Below, one piece after another: positions 27,761-36,887 of a stretch of 64,000 nt of DNA (its first letter is position 1; each line of letters begins with the position of its first letter). The position numbers and the translations under genes were made by a program. The DNA is from CAWGMT01 sp963823675 (GTDB lineage Bacteria; Planctomycetota; Planctomycetia; Isosphaerales; Isosphaeraceae). The notes under the pieces were generated by a model. That model was given only the letters and a program-made list of their open reading frames with translations. It was not told where the DNA came from and did no database searches. The stretch spans positions 124,001 through 188,000 of the forward strand of contig CAWGMT010000011.1 in NCBI GenBank assembly GCA_963823675.1, read 5' to 3'.

Positions 27761-27988
27761 ATGTCCCTGACACCCGCCGAAATGAATTTCATGACCAACT
27801 ACACCACTGAGCTGTGCAATTTCGACCGGCCAATGCCAGCCATGCAGATGTTTCACAAATTGCGCGATAGCGGGACCCGTTCTCTGCAAGAGTACCACAA
27901 GGCAATCAAAACACTTTGGAATACCTTTGGCAGGAACAGTCCCGTGCAAACCATAAGGCGAGTGAAAGCTGAGGACGGTGGAATTTGA
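27761..27988 (+). CDS. Small hypothetical protein
   Basis: 75 residues from ATG at 27761, with AGAGGAGGAG a few bases upstream as a strong ribosome-binding site. The sequence (MSLTPAEMNFMTNYTTELCN...) is mixed and plausible for a soluble helical protein, but I recognise no family. It follows the winged-helix gene closely and precedes the phosphatase gene by 58 bases, so the three may be co-transcribed. Confidence 0.5.
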   Translation: MSLTPAEMNFMTNYTTELCNFDRPMPAMQMFHKLRDSGTRSLQEYHKAIKTLWNTFGRNSPVQTIRRVKAEDGGI

Positions 27989-28046
27989 ACTCGAATCCAT
28001 TTGGTCACCCTACGCGGCGGACCTCGCCACGGGGTAAGAGACTGAA

Positions 28047-28793
28047 ATGAACCACGGTCCGGATCGACTCCAGGATGAAGTTTTGCGACGGGACACAGAT
28101 CTCAACGATCGGATTCCAAGACGCCTATTCGCAATCGGAGATATTCACGGCTGTGCCACGGCCCTGAAAACCCTCATCGACGTAATCGATCCCAAGCCGG
28201 AAGACACGATCGTCGTCCTGGGCGACGTGGTCGACTGGGGACCAAACTCTAGGGATTGCGTCCAGCAGCTTATCGACGTCTCCGACCGTTGCCGCTTGAT
28301 TCTGATTCGCGGCAACCACGAGGAAATGTTGTTCTCGGCTTTAGAATCCGAGTCCGAGCTCAGATCCTGGCTAGACCTCGGCGGTGAGGAAACCCTCAAG
28401 TCATATCCGTACGAAGTAGGGGGCGATTTCATCGATCCCAAACACGTTGGGTTCCTCAAGGCCAATCACGACTACTACGAGACCGACGAATTCATCTTCG
28501 TCCACGCTTCGTACGACCCGAACAAGCCGATGTCGGAGCAGTCCAACACGATTCTCCAGTGGGAGTTCGTCGAGCCCGATAAGATGCGGCCCCATTGCTC
28601 GGGGAAGGTAGTTATCGTCGGCCATACCCCCCAGACCAGCGGCGAGCCGTTAGATCTTGGCTTCCTCAAGCTCATCGACACGGATTGCAGCCGAGGGGGT
28701 TGGCTCACAGCACTCGACGTCGGCACCGGTGCGCTGGTGCAGGCGAACGAACGAGGGGAGTTAAGGCGTCTCGGTATCTCAGGTCGTTGGTGA
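28047..28793 (+). CDS. Metallophosphoesterase, PP2A-like protein phosphatase
   Basis: A 248-residue protein with every metal-binding block of the calcineurin-like family: GDIHGC, GDVVDWGPNS, RGNHEEM, FVHASYD and VGHTPQTSGEP. The order and spacing match bacterial Ser/Thr phosphatases of the PrpE/PrpA type and symmetric Ap4A hydrolases; the short C terminus favours the protein-phosphatase group. It is cytosolic, with no signal peptide or membrane span. In a genome rich in Hanks kinases a role in reversing Ser/Thr phosphorylation is plausible but inferred. Confidence 0.9.
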   Translation: MNHGPDRLQDEVLRRDTDLNDRIPRRLFAIGDIHGCATALKTLIDVIDPKPEDTIVVLGDVVDWGPNSRDCVQQLIDVSDRCRLILIRGNHEEMLFSALESESELRSWLDLGGEETLKSYPYEVGGDFIDPKHVGFLKANHDYYETDEFIFVHASYDPNKPMSEQSNTILQWEFVEPDKMRPHCSGKVVIVGHTPQTSGEPLDLGFLKLIDTDCSRGGWLTALDVGTGALVQANERGELRRLGISGRW

Positions 28794-28970
28794 GCCGAGC
28801 TGGCCAGCGTCGTAGGATCCACATATGGGCGGCGGCAATTGTTGCTTTGCGACCACTTTCCGGATTTCGGACTTTTTTGGGGCGACTCTGACCCGCCGGT
28901 GTCAGGCCCATATCGTAACTATGGATGAGCTGCGAACGCCCGATATTTGAGAGCACTCTGGATATCATCA

Positions 28971-29528
28971 ATGACCCAAGACAATTCAGCACACGGTGAC
29001 GAACTCGGCAGGAGACGTTTTCTCGGCGGGTTCCTCGGCTTGGGAACCGGAGCGACGGTCTTCGGTGCCGTGCAGACAGGCCCATCAGCGGGGCGGAAAG
29101 CTCATCTCGGCGCCAATTCGACACCGCAGCCAATGAGAGAGTACGAGCGGCGGCTGGCCCGGACGGAGCGGATGGAGGTTCTGGGTTACCCCCGTGACTG
29201 GTCGGTGGTTCGGGACGGCTTGCATCCGTTTCATCCTCAACGGATCGCCATCATGCCGTCCGGGACGCGTCTGAACTATGGCAACCGCTGCGGTCAGCAA
29301 CTCCGAAAAAAGATCGATGAGGAGATCGAGCACGCCCTGGTCGGTCATGTCTGTCGATCTCCTTTCCGCGATACCTGGGGAGAGTCGGAGTATCCCGCGT
29401 GGTGCCTCACTAGCAGTCTGATGGGAAGGCTGGACGACTGGCGATCGATCAGCCGCATGGGACGGATCGATGCCGCCCGCCACCTCAACGAGATCACGGT
29501 GAGATTGCTGGACGAGGTGAAGACTTGA
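28971..29528 (+). CDS. Tat-exported hypothetical protein, paralogue of the downstream EIIA-like protein
   Basis: I chose ATG at 28971 (MTQDNSAHGDELG); the frame is also open from a TTG at 28947. Residues 14-35 read RRRFLGGFLGLGTGATVFGA, a twin-arginine signal with the RRxFLG pattern and a hydrophobic core. The mature part (REYERRLARTERMEVLGYPRDW...) aligns with the N terminus of the next gene: 'DGLHPFHPQRIAIMPSGTRL' here against 'LGLHPFTPERVVVLPSGARL'. Both end in 'ADMGR...CRYLN/ARHLNEI...LL'. The EIIA-like middle of the neighbour is missing here. Function unknown. Confidence 0.65.
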   Translation: MTQDNSAHGDELGRRRFLGGFLGLGTGATVFGAVQTGPSAGRKAHLGANSTPQPMREYERRLARTERMEVLGYPRDWSVVRDGLHPFHPQRIAIMPSGTRLNYGNRCGQQLRKKIDEEIEHALVGHVCRSPFRDTWGESEYPAWCLTSSLMGRLDDWRSISRMGRIDAARHLNEITVRLLDEVKT

Positions 29529-29706
29529 GTCGAGAATTTGACCGAAGTTCACGCGGGCTCACGCCCACCGGAGTCGGACAAGAGCGGCTTGGTGAGGATA
29601 GTCTGGTTCTCGGGCGCCTCCCGTACCGCTCTCGGCGGCGAACACCAGCGGGGCCTCCGAACAGCCCTGCTCTCCCTCGCCCGAGCCGGAACTGCTCCGA
29701 TGGCGA

Positions 29707-30372
29707 GTGGACCGGTTGAAGGTGCTCGGCATTCCCGAGGACTGGGAGGCCGTGCGGCTGGGACTCCACCCCTTCACTCCGGAGCGGGTTGTCGTCCTGC
29801 CGTCGGGAGCGCGGCTCGGCCGCGGTGTCCATTGTGAACGCGAGGTCTGCGAGCGGATCGACGAGCGGATCGACCGGGGACGCGCGGAAATGCGCCGCGT
29901 GCCGGCGCCCCTGCCTGACGGGAAGCGGGCGGCGATCCTCTGGATGATCGGCCGGCTCACCGCACACTACAACCGCCCCGACCTCTTCGAGGAGTGGGCC
30001 TTCGAGCTGGCGGATCGGGAGTCGCTGGCCAGCACGGGGATCGGACGGCGCTTTGGACTGGCCCACCAGTTCCAGTTCCGGGGCGAGGTCGGGGTCGATT
30101 GCCCACCGATCGACTGGTGGTTGTTCCTGTCTTCCGACGGCATCGACTGGGCCAGCCCGGACGGCGACCCTGTCCACGCCCTGATCGCGCACGTCGGCCG
30201 CGTGCCCTGGTATGCGATGGAGGGCGGGGTCGTGGACAGAGCCCTGGCACTCGCCTGCCTGATCGCCAGGGAAGTCGACGACTGGCGCGGTGTCGCGGAC
30301 ATGGGGAGGATGAGCGCCTGCCGGTACCTCAATCCCATCGTCGCCCGTCTGCTGGAGGCGATGGACTTCTGA
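29707..30372 (+). CDS. Protein with PTS EIIA type-2-like domain
   Basis: The frame opens around 29600; I chose GTG at 29707 (VDRLKVLGIPEDW), but the true N terminus may lie upstream in another frame. The core, residues 95-160, reads ADRESLASTGIGRRFGLAHQ, then WWLFLSSDGIDWASPDGDPVHALIAHV. This resembles the EIIA type-2 fold (RExxxSTGIGxGxAxPHxx, then GIDFGAPDGxPVHLVFLL), with the phosphorylated His as the H of GLAHQ. No EIIB, EIIC or HPr gene is nearby, so transport is unlikely; a regulatory role is more plausible. It is the second of two tandem paralogues. Confidence 0.55.
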   Translation: MDRLKVLGIPEDWEAVRLGLHPFTPERVVVLPSGARLGRGVHCEREVCERIDERIDRGRAEMRRVPAPLPDGKRAAILWMIGRLTAHYNRPDLFEEWAFELADRESLASTGIGRRFGLAHQFQFRGEVGVDCPPIDWWLFLSSDGIDWASPDGDPVHALIAHVGRVPWYAMEGGVVDRALALACLIAREVDDWRGVADMGRMSACRYLNPIVARLLEAMDF

Positions 30373-30406
30373 GGCCCGGCCGGCTCTTACTCTCCAGAGG
30401 CACACC

Positions 30407-31289
30407 ATGAGACAAGGCGAGATCAATTTGACGTTTGAGGTGGCGCAGGTACATCGGGAGCTGACCGCCTTCCGCGACCAGCTCCTGCCGGCGCTGTTGG
30501 TCCGTGCGAAGCTTACCTCGAGGACCGCGCCCGGGACCCTTCCCACTGGCCGCCCGTGGAGCTGATCGAGAAGTCCGTGTGCGCACCCTGCAGAACTGGC
30601 AGTTGGCCGTCAACCGCCTGCTCGATGCTCTGCCGCTTACGAAACTCGGCGCGGCCGAACCGGAGCCGGACTGGTCCGAGTATGATGAGTTCCTCTGGCA
30701 CCCAGCATCGGCCTCTTCCCACCTGGTGCGGGAAGGGCGTATCGTCTGGCGGATCGAGTTGTTCATCACCTGGGACGACGGACTGGAGTACATGCTCGAC
30801 AAGAGCGGTACGGCATCGACTCGCGAAGCCCAGGAACCTGGCCCGGAGTGTTCCTTCGACGAGTTGCACCGGCGCCTGCCCGAGGTCAAGCGTTGGTTCC
30901 TGGCCCTACCGGCGGACGGGTCCGTCCTCTTCAACGCGCTCGAGCTTCGTCCTGGCCCCGGTCTCGGACCTGGACCCGGCATTTGCCAAATTGGCCCTCG
31001 ACCTCGACACCTGGCGGTCGATCGTCCGGACCGACCAGAGCTTGGACGAGGCAACCAAGTCGCAGCGGCTCGGGGCAATCGACAGCGGGCATCTCCCGCA
31101 CGCGATCAACAACGCGCTGCTGCACGTCCTGGCGGCCCTGGCAAACAACCACTTCGGAGTCATTGCCGATTTCTTGGACCACCCTTGCCTGTCCGGCGTC
31201 TACACCGGGTTGATACCGCACTACATCTTCGCGGTGCTGCTCGAGAAAGTGAAGTCGCTGCGCCACTGGCCAGGCTGGCGAATGAATAG
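30407..31289 (+). pseudogene. Hypothetical protein broken by frameshifts
   Basis: ATG at 30407 starts MRQGEINLTFEVAQVHRELT. Apparent coding sequence then passes through three frames: EAYLEDRARDPSHWPPVELI near 30510-30570, LQNWQLAVNRLLDALPLTKL to DGSVLFNALEL at 30580-30945, and APVSDLDPAFAKLALDLDTW to IFAVLLEKVKSLRHW until 31289. The parts join smoothly into a soluble protein of about 290 residues. I recognise no family or motif. Three frame changes in 900 bases suggest either decay or sequence errors; the composition stays clearly coding in each segment. Confidence 0.5.
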
Positions 31290-31444
31290 GTCGGCTGTGT
31301 CCGCCCCGCCGAGCTGGCCCGCCGCGGCGTTCCCCTTGGTCGTAGAAGTCGGCTTATGCGTCGAGCTCAGGCGGGAATTGAGTTGTGCGTCCTCGACGCG
31401 GCCAGTGGATTGCCGGCGCGGTCGGCGATCGGGACGGCTGCAAT

Positions 31445-31939
31445 TCAGACGTAAGGAGGCGGTATCCCGGCGGGCGAGGGCTGGGCGGGATTGCACTGGG
31501 CTGTCAGTCTTCGTTGCCTCGGTCGCCTTCTGTTTAAGGCATGTTCGGCGCCAGGCAGCAGGAGCCGGGAGATTCCATCAACAAGCTTGAGCTCATGGAA
31601 GTTCAGCAACAGTCCCAGCGGCACGTCCAGCAGTCTCATGTAGCTCAGCAACTGCGCTTTGTGGATGGGCAGAACGTTTTGGACGCCCTTTAGCTCAACG
31701 AGAAGACAACCATCGACGAGCAAATCGAACCGCAAAATCTCCTTGAACGTGTCCCCCTTGTATTCGATGACGACTTCTTTCTGGTTGAGAAAAGGGATGC
31801 CGCGGAGCTCGAGCTCGCGCATCAGGCACCGCTCGTAGATGCTCTCCAACAGTCCCGGTCCCATGATCCGGTGCACCTGGATGGCGGCATTGATAACCTC
31901 GCCGGACAGCCTGTCAGCCTTGTCGAAAAGCGGGTGCAT
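31445..31939 (-). CDS. GxxExxY family protein
   Basis: I chose ATG at 31939 (MHPLFDKADRLSGEVINAAI). The signature is complete: HRIMGPGLLESIYERCLMRE, where G..ES.Y is the family's namesake pattern. After it come VVIEYKGDTFKEILRFDLLV and GCLLVELKGVQNVLPIHKAQ, then LLSYMRLLDVPLGLLLNFHE and a LVDGISR tail. The D..V..C..VELK arrangement is PD-(D/E)XK-like, so a nuclease fold is possible. The conserved part ends near GISRLLLPGAEH; the last 40 residues to 31445 read through an inverted-repeat arm and are probably not native. The gene is bracketed by inverted AACAGAAGG repeats. Function unknown. Confidence 0.8.
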   Translation of the reverse strand: MHPLFDKADRLSGEVINAAIQVHRIMGPGLLESIYERCLMRELELRGIPFLNQKEVVIEYKGDTFKEILRFDLLVDGCLLVELKGVQNVLPIHKAQLLSYMRLLDVPLGLLLNFHELKLVDGISRLLLPGAEHALNRRRPRQRRLTAQCNPAQPSPAGIPPPYV

Positions 31940-32212
31940 GCTCCAGCTCCGATCTTGGAACAGAAGGAAACGAGGAAAACGAAGAACTCTCACAATCGTG
32001 GCGACCGCGGCGTCTTGTCCAGGAGGAACTCCCGTTTCCGCTCTCACTTCTTCGTTCCCTTCGTTACCTTCTGTTCAAGTCTTCTTGGCCCCCAGGGTAG
32101 GTGATTCGCGAGGCTCCGTCAGGCAGTCTTCGCTGAGCGTCTGCACGCATTGGCAAATGGCAGGCGTGTGCAATCTCAGAGTTTGGAACAGAAGGAAACG
32201 AAGGAAACGAAG
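31509..32212. repeat. Four inverted AACAGAAGG/AACGAAG repeats around the GxxExxY gene
   Basis: Related 26-28-base units occur at 31509-31534 and 32050-32076 (reading CTTCGTT...CTTCTGTT) and at 31957-31984 and 32185-32212 (reading GGAACAGAAGGAAACGA...GAAG). The first and second pair flank the GxxExxY gene as inverted repeats. The third and fourth form another inverted pair around about 108 bases of unidentified sequence, possibly an emptied copy of the same element. Confidence 0.75.
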
Positions 32213-32289
32213 TGGGAAAACGCGGGCAGGCGACCAACCGCGGCCGTTCCGGTCCGTGGGGAACCTCCGGTTGTCGGCTGGCGCCTGGC

Positions 32290-32585
32290 GGCTTACGTCT
32301 GAATCGCAGACCGACACGGTTGAGCGGTTCCAGGGTGGGGAGCGGATGGTGATCCTGGTCAGCGCCACCGAGAGCGACGGGGGTTACCTGCTGGCGTCGA
32401 GCGAGTTCCTGCTCGACCCGAGACGGCTGACGGTGGCCCTGAGCCGGGCCAAGCGGAAGATGATCCTGGTCGCGTCCAGGACGATCTTCGAGCTCTTCAG
32501 GCCGCACGAGGACGTATTCCCGAACTCGCAGTTGTGGAAGAACTTGCTACTTCGGACTTGTACGACGCGGCTCTGGGAGGGGTGA
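32290..32585 (+). pseudogene. C-terminal fragment of a superfamily 1 helicase
   Basis: The frame reads TDTVERFQGGERMVILVSAT then ESDGGYLLASSEFLLDPRRL and TVALSRAKRKMILVASRTIF, ending in PLWEG-like TRLWEG. These are helicase motifs V and VI of AAA_12/UPF1-like superfamily 1 enzymes: the QGxE block and VALSRAK with its arginine finger. The Walker motifs and the rest of the enzyme are absent. Its left edge lies about 80 bases after the fourth inverted repeat. Confidence 0.8.
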
Positions 32586-32775
32586 GCGAGCCAGCACGCG
32601 AGTGACGGCGTGGGGAGCGAGGATGCACGATTCACCGACGCCTGGTTGACCCGAAGGATGCCTGGAGCATGTGCGCCGCGACGGTCCTCTTCGGAATCAG
32701 AAGCAGTCGTCATTTCGCCGTATCCGCCGTATCCGCAGAAATCCCTCGAACACTGATTCATTGATCGGACCCGCA

Positions 32776-33108
32776 ATGGTCGGCCATAATACTGCGAATT
32801 ATCCCCGCGGCAAATCGCAGAGCGTCTACGATCGCTTCCGACGCTGGTGCAAGGACGGCACCATCGTCGAGGCGGCAGCCGGTGGCGTCGAGCCGTACCG
32901 CCAATTGCCGAAACCGTTCAAGGCAATCATTCCCAATGCCGCCGCCATCGCCGAGGCATCGGAACCGAATCGCAGTCCGAGATCGTTCACAACCAAGTAC
33001 ACTCCCCAATTCGCCAGGCTCTATAGATCGCTTTGCGAGGATATCGTTCAGCGGAGCCAGTGGCAGCGAGCAGGCGCCGACAGAGCAGCGGTTCCGTTGA
33101 TGATCTGA
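32776..33108 (+). pseudogene. Probable IS5-like transposase remnant
   Basis: The frame contains PRGKSQSVYDRFRRWCKDGT, which resembles the DUF4096 N-terminal domain of IS5-family transposases ('WQSVYDRFRRWxxDGTW'). The remaining 80 residues match nothing I recognise, and there is no DDE catalytic core. Terminal inverted repeats and a target duplication are not evident. The call rests on the one motif. Confidence 0.4.
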
Positions 33109-33118
33109 ACTGGTTACG

Positions 33119-34294
33119 GTGGGGACGCTGGTGAGCCCTCCACGGAATGGACCCAAACTTAGCGAATCCGAGACGGCCGATGCCCATCTGAACGAAGTGA
33201 CCGAATCAGCGATTCAGAAGCTGACCAAAACGACATTTAGCGCCGCAGAGGTCAGAGAGCGGGCCGATTTGCAACGGCTGCTCCGCACGAACATCGAAGT
33301 TGTTTCTCCGGATACGCTGATCATCGCTGAGGAATTCGGCGACTGGGAGGATTGTCGCAGGAGGATCGACCTTCTGGGCCTCGACCGGGACGCCAACCTC
33401 GTCGTCATCGAATTGAAGAGGACCGAAGATGGTGGGCACATGGAGTTGCAGGCGATCCGCTACGCCGCCATGGTCTCGACCCTGACCTTCGAGAAGGTGG
33501 TCGATGTCTACGCCGACCACCTGCGTCGGATTGGCCATGAGCAAGAGATCGACGCCCGAACCTCGATCCTGGAGTTCCTTGGCTGGGAGGAGGAGGACGA
33601 GGACATGTTCGCCCAGGACGCCCGCATCGTCCTGGCCTCGGCGGAATTCTCCAAGGAGTTGACCACCGCTGTGATTTGGCTCAACGACCATGGGCTGGAT
33701 ATCCGTTGCGTTCGCATGCAACCCTACGACTACGACGGTCGCCTGCTGGTGGATGTCCAGCAGGTGATCCCCCTGCCGGAGGCCGCCGACTATCAGGTCC
33801 AGGTCCGGGGTAAGGAGCAGCGTGGTCGCCAGAAGCGGGCCGAACGATCCGTGATCACTAGGAGGTTCTGGCAGGGGCTCCTGACCCGTGCTGCCACGAA
33901 GACCAAGCTCCACGCGAACGTCCAAGCCGGCAATTCCCAGTGGCTCAGTGCGGGTTCCGGTATGGGGGGCCTCAGCTTCAACTACGTCATTCGCAAGAAC
34001 GACGGCGACGTTGCGTTGTACATCGATCGTGGTGCGGATGAGACGAACAAGACGGTCTTCGATCATCTGCACGCGAAGATGAATGACATCGAGCGGGCCT
34101 TCGGGGGGAAGTTATCCTGGCAGCGGCTCGACGCCAGGCGTGGTTGCAGCATCGCTCACACCATCAGCAGCGGCGGCTACAGGAGCGAGGAATCGACATG
34201 GCCAGAGATCCAGGACGCCATGATCGACAGCATGATCCGACTGGAGGCGGCCATGAGGCCCCATGTGCTGGCCATGAAACAAGAATACGCCTGA
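33119..34294 (+). CDS. DUF4268 protein with PD-(D/E)XK-like N-terminal nuclease domain
   Basis: 391 residues from GTG at 33119; a second GTG at 33131 is equally possible. Residues 60-140 read DTLIIAEEFGDWEDCRRRID, then LLGLDRDANLVVIELKRTED and a QAIRYAAM helix. This matches the NucS/EndoMS-like core with catalytic D (RRIDLL), E and K (VIELK). Residues 240-380 carry RRFWQGLLTRA and the rest of a DUF4268 domain. Such proteins occur in defence and restriction contexts and are probably DNA nucleases, but the substrate is unknown. It stands alone, convergent with the WYL regulator. Confidence 0.75.
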   Translation: MGTLVSPPRNGPKLSESETADAHLNEVTESAIQKLTKTTFSAAEVRERADLQRLLRTNIEVVSPDTLIIAEEFGDWEDCRRRIDLLGLDRDANLVVIELKRTEDGGHMELQAIRYAAMVSTLTFEKVVDVYADHLRRIGHEQEIDARTSILEFLGWEEEDEDMFAQDARIVLASAEFSKELTTAVIWLNDHGLDIRCVRMQPYDYDGRLLVDVQQVIPLPEAADYQVQVRGKEQRGRQKRAERSVITRRFWQGLLTRAATKTKLHANVQAGNSQWLSAGSGMGGLSFNYVIRKNDGDVALYIDRGADETNKTVFDHLHAKMNDIERAFGGKLSWQRLDARRGCSIAHTISSGGYRSEESTWPEIQDAMIDSMIRLEAAMRPHVLAMKQEYA

Positions 34295-34451
34295 GCCACC
34301 AGGCCCGTCGACCACGTTGGTGAGGACGGGTGCGGTCTGGGCTCAGGAGGCGAACCTCCGGCGACGTTGAATCGAAAGACGGGATCGATACAGAGCTTGC
34401 GGTCGTGCGCCCGCAGTTCCAGCGGTGTTTAGCACGTCGATAGCCGTTGTA

Positions 34452-35626
34452 TTACACTGTTTGCTCCGGGCGTCCATTTGGATCAGCGGTCAAAGGGCTT
34501 CTGCGGTCATGTTTCGACCAGGCGGTTTGGCTCGGCGGAAGCTCTCTACCGGGTGGCCGGTTCTTAGACCGGCCACTCCCCTTCGATTGCGGGTCCGGTA
34601 ACGGGTTCATCGCCATCGCACGACGCAGCTTCTCGACGACCAACAACCTCAATTCCAGGGGTCGGACGACCTCCACGAAACCCGACCAGCCGAGCACCCA
34701 CCAGACGATCTCCTCCAGGCCGTCCACACGAAACGAAAGCGTGACCGACCCGTCTTCATGCCTTCGGCTCTCCTGCGTATGGTGCCAGGTCGTCTCCGAC
34801 ACCACCGCCCCGGCCCTGGCGTCGAAATGGAGTTCGACGTCGTAGCTCGGATCGCCGCGAAAGACCGCCCACGCATCCCCGAAATAGGCCCTCAGATCGA
34901 ACTCCTGGGGGACGTCCGAGCGCAACATGAGCTTTCGCAGCGAACAGAAGCGGGCCACACGGTAGGTCGTAGGTCGGTTCGATCCGTCGGGCCGGGCGAT
35001 CAGATACCACGCCTGCTTGACCAGGCAGAGTCGGATCGGGTGGAGCAAGATCGTCTTCTCGGAGGTTTGGTAGGGGCTTGAGTAGGTCCCCTCCACAGCG
35101 TGCCTCTCAACCAGTGCATACTGGATCGTGCGGATCGTTCCCCGGTGCTCCTCATGGTCGGCCAGTTTCAGGTCCAGCACCGCCGTGACCCGGAGCGCAT
35201 CCTCCAGCAGCGTGCTGCGCCGCCTGCCGGCCCGTTGCCCTGATCGTCCGGGCCGTCGGCCCCGCACCCTCGCCGACGTCCAGGCCCTTCGCCGAGGTCA
35301 GGGCGACGGCCGTCGCCTGCCCCAGCAATTCGTCGTCCGTGAGCCCGGCGACGGCGAAGCGGTAATCGCCGTGGAGCACGTAACGCTTCTCCAGCGGCTC
35401 GTAATCGACGGGGACCCCGGAGAGCCTGAGCACCTCCAGGTCCCGGTGGACGGTGCGGCGGGTGACCTCCAGCTCAGTCGCCAGGGACACGGTATCTGGT
35501 GGTCATGCCCCTGGAGCAGTTCAAGGAGCTTCAGGATGCGCAAAGCGGACGGACTGGCGCAGCGCCGTTCGGAGTCCGGACGCTTGCCGTGCGTCGCTCG
35601 GAGCGGTTTCCGCCGATTCTGGTCAT
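34452..35626 (-). CDS. HTH-WYL transcriptional regulator (frameshifted)
   Basis: Three frames together give a WYL regulator. A helix-turn-helix leader (ALRILKLLELLQ, near 35540) continues in a second frame as VSLATELEVTRRTVHRDLEV then LRLSGVPVDYEPLEKRYVLH. A third frame, from about 35230 onward, gives LLEDALRVTAVLDLKLADHE and the WYL domain itself with QAWYLIARPDG. The C-terminal WCX part runs to GFVEVVRPLELR. The WYL domain senses ligands, often nucleic-acid related, in regulators of DNA repair and phage defence. The frame stays open past the natural end to 34452, through a hairpin. A piece of a second copy is at 27130. Confidence 0.75.
34553..34576. terminator. Hairpin between convergent genes
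   Basis: GTGGCCGGT, loop TCTTAG, ACCGGCCAC: a perfect 9-bp stem near the 3' end of the WYL gene and about 260 bases after the DUF4268 gene. It could terminate either strand, though no U-run follows. The sequence also resembles a dispersed planctomycete palindrome. Confidence 0.45.
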
Positions 35627-35690
35627 CTTTTTGGAGGCTGTGACTCACCTGTGACCGACCCCTGCGATATTTTTTGATAGGCGATCTCAT

Positions 35691-36862
35691 CGAGCCACGG
35701 GCGCTCGACGACCCAGCCGTGTATTAGGCACGGCGGATGGGAAAATGGGAAGCGGTCAGTTTGAGGAGAGTTCCAGTTTGACGAGAACGAAGGACGAGAA
35801 CCAACGATCGCCCCGATCCCTGACCGGGGGCTACTACTGGTTCCCCGCCAAGGTCGGGGACACCGTTGAGTGGTCGGTCTTGAGCTGTCACGACCTGGGC
35901 TTCGGCCCCCGACCGACGCATCCGCGGAGTAAGTTCGGGGCTCGATGCGCTCTGACCTTTGCCGCCACCGACTCGTAAACGTTAGCTCCTACGGTGCATG
36001 TCGTGTCCACATCGCGAGCTGGGCGGAGATACCTTGAGCATGGCGAGGCTTCGCGAGCAGGGTCGCTCCGGCTCGACACAGAATGATGTGCCGTGATCAA
36101 CGAGGGTCTGAGCGAGATCATCGGTCCGTTCCCCGTTCCGCCACCTAGAGATAAGAGGGAACGGAACGACGATCCGGGACAGAAGGGAAGAGGCCACCGG
36201 TACTTAGTACATCCATCCGATCACACGATTTCCATCGATTATCGTGATCGGAGGTCAGTCAATTATCTTGACCACTCTCACCGATATCGCCCGCACATCT
36301 TGCCACTGCTCCGCCGCATTCAGGCGTTGTTGCATCGACAAACAGTGAACACCCAAAAAAATCTGGCGAAAAAATTTAAGTCCAATCTGGACAAAACGAT
36401 CCGATCAGATTTTGGGCACCAAACGCCGTGCGCGCTTTCATGAAATTTCAGAATCAGCGCATAATGTATATAGATAGAATAGGTAAAGTGTGCGCCTCGA
36501 TTCCTTCACGGACCGCCACGTTGCCGCCGTGACCTTGTCAGTTGTCAGTCTGCGACGCTGGCGCGTGAGACATCGCGATCGATGATGACACACCCGAAGG
36601 CGACTCGGCAGCCCGATTCGCGGGGCCAGCATCGGCTGGATTTGACGACACAAGAACCAATGCATCAGTGACTTACAACGAGCAATCACGGGACGGCCGA
36701 CCCCGAAGCGTTGCGTTGCCGAATACCGCGAGATAGGACTGGAACCCTTCGAAAACGTCTCATCCTGTCTCACTTTTTCTCATCGCCATTTCCTTGCCCC
36801 TTGAGGGCGTGCCGGCCAGCCTGGGCCCCGGGCTGAGAACCGCGAGCGGGGCCAATAGGAGC
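35691..36862. other. 1.2-kb region without a supported gene
   Basis: Open frames at 35745-35978 (plus) and 36093-36443 (plus) have neither recognisable motifs nor good ribosome-binding sites. Bases 36190-36480 are noticeably AT-richer than the rest of the window (for example AAAAAAATCTGGCG near 36355 and TATATAGATAGAATAGG near 36468). This could mark imported DNA or the promoter side of the phage-like block that follows. Confidence 0.4.
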
Positions 36863-36887
36863 CTCGGTGGCAATAGTTGCCACCGAG
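36863..36887. promoter_or_regulatory. Perfect 11-bp palindrome at the terminase start
   Basis: CTCGGTGGCAA, TAG, TTGCCACCGAG. The putative GTG start of the small terminase subunit (36867) lies inside the left arm. It could be an operator or an mRNA hairpin that occludes the start, or the true start may be downstream. Confidence 0.5.

Noticed and set aside
31290..31444. Continuation of the frame after the hypothetical gene at 30407
   Set aside because: The sequence after LRHW becomes Arg- and Ser-rich and runs into the repeat arms; I see no protein-like character.
36093..36443. A 116-codon frame in the AT-richer region before the terminase pair
   Set aside because: No ribosome-binding site, no motif, composition unlike a soluble protein; treated as non-coding.
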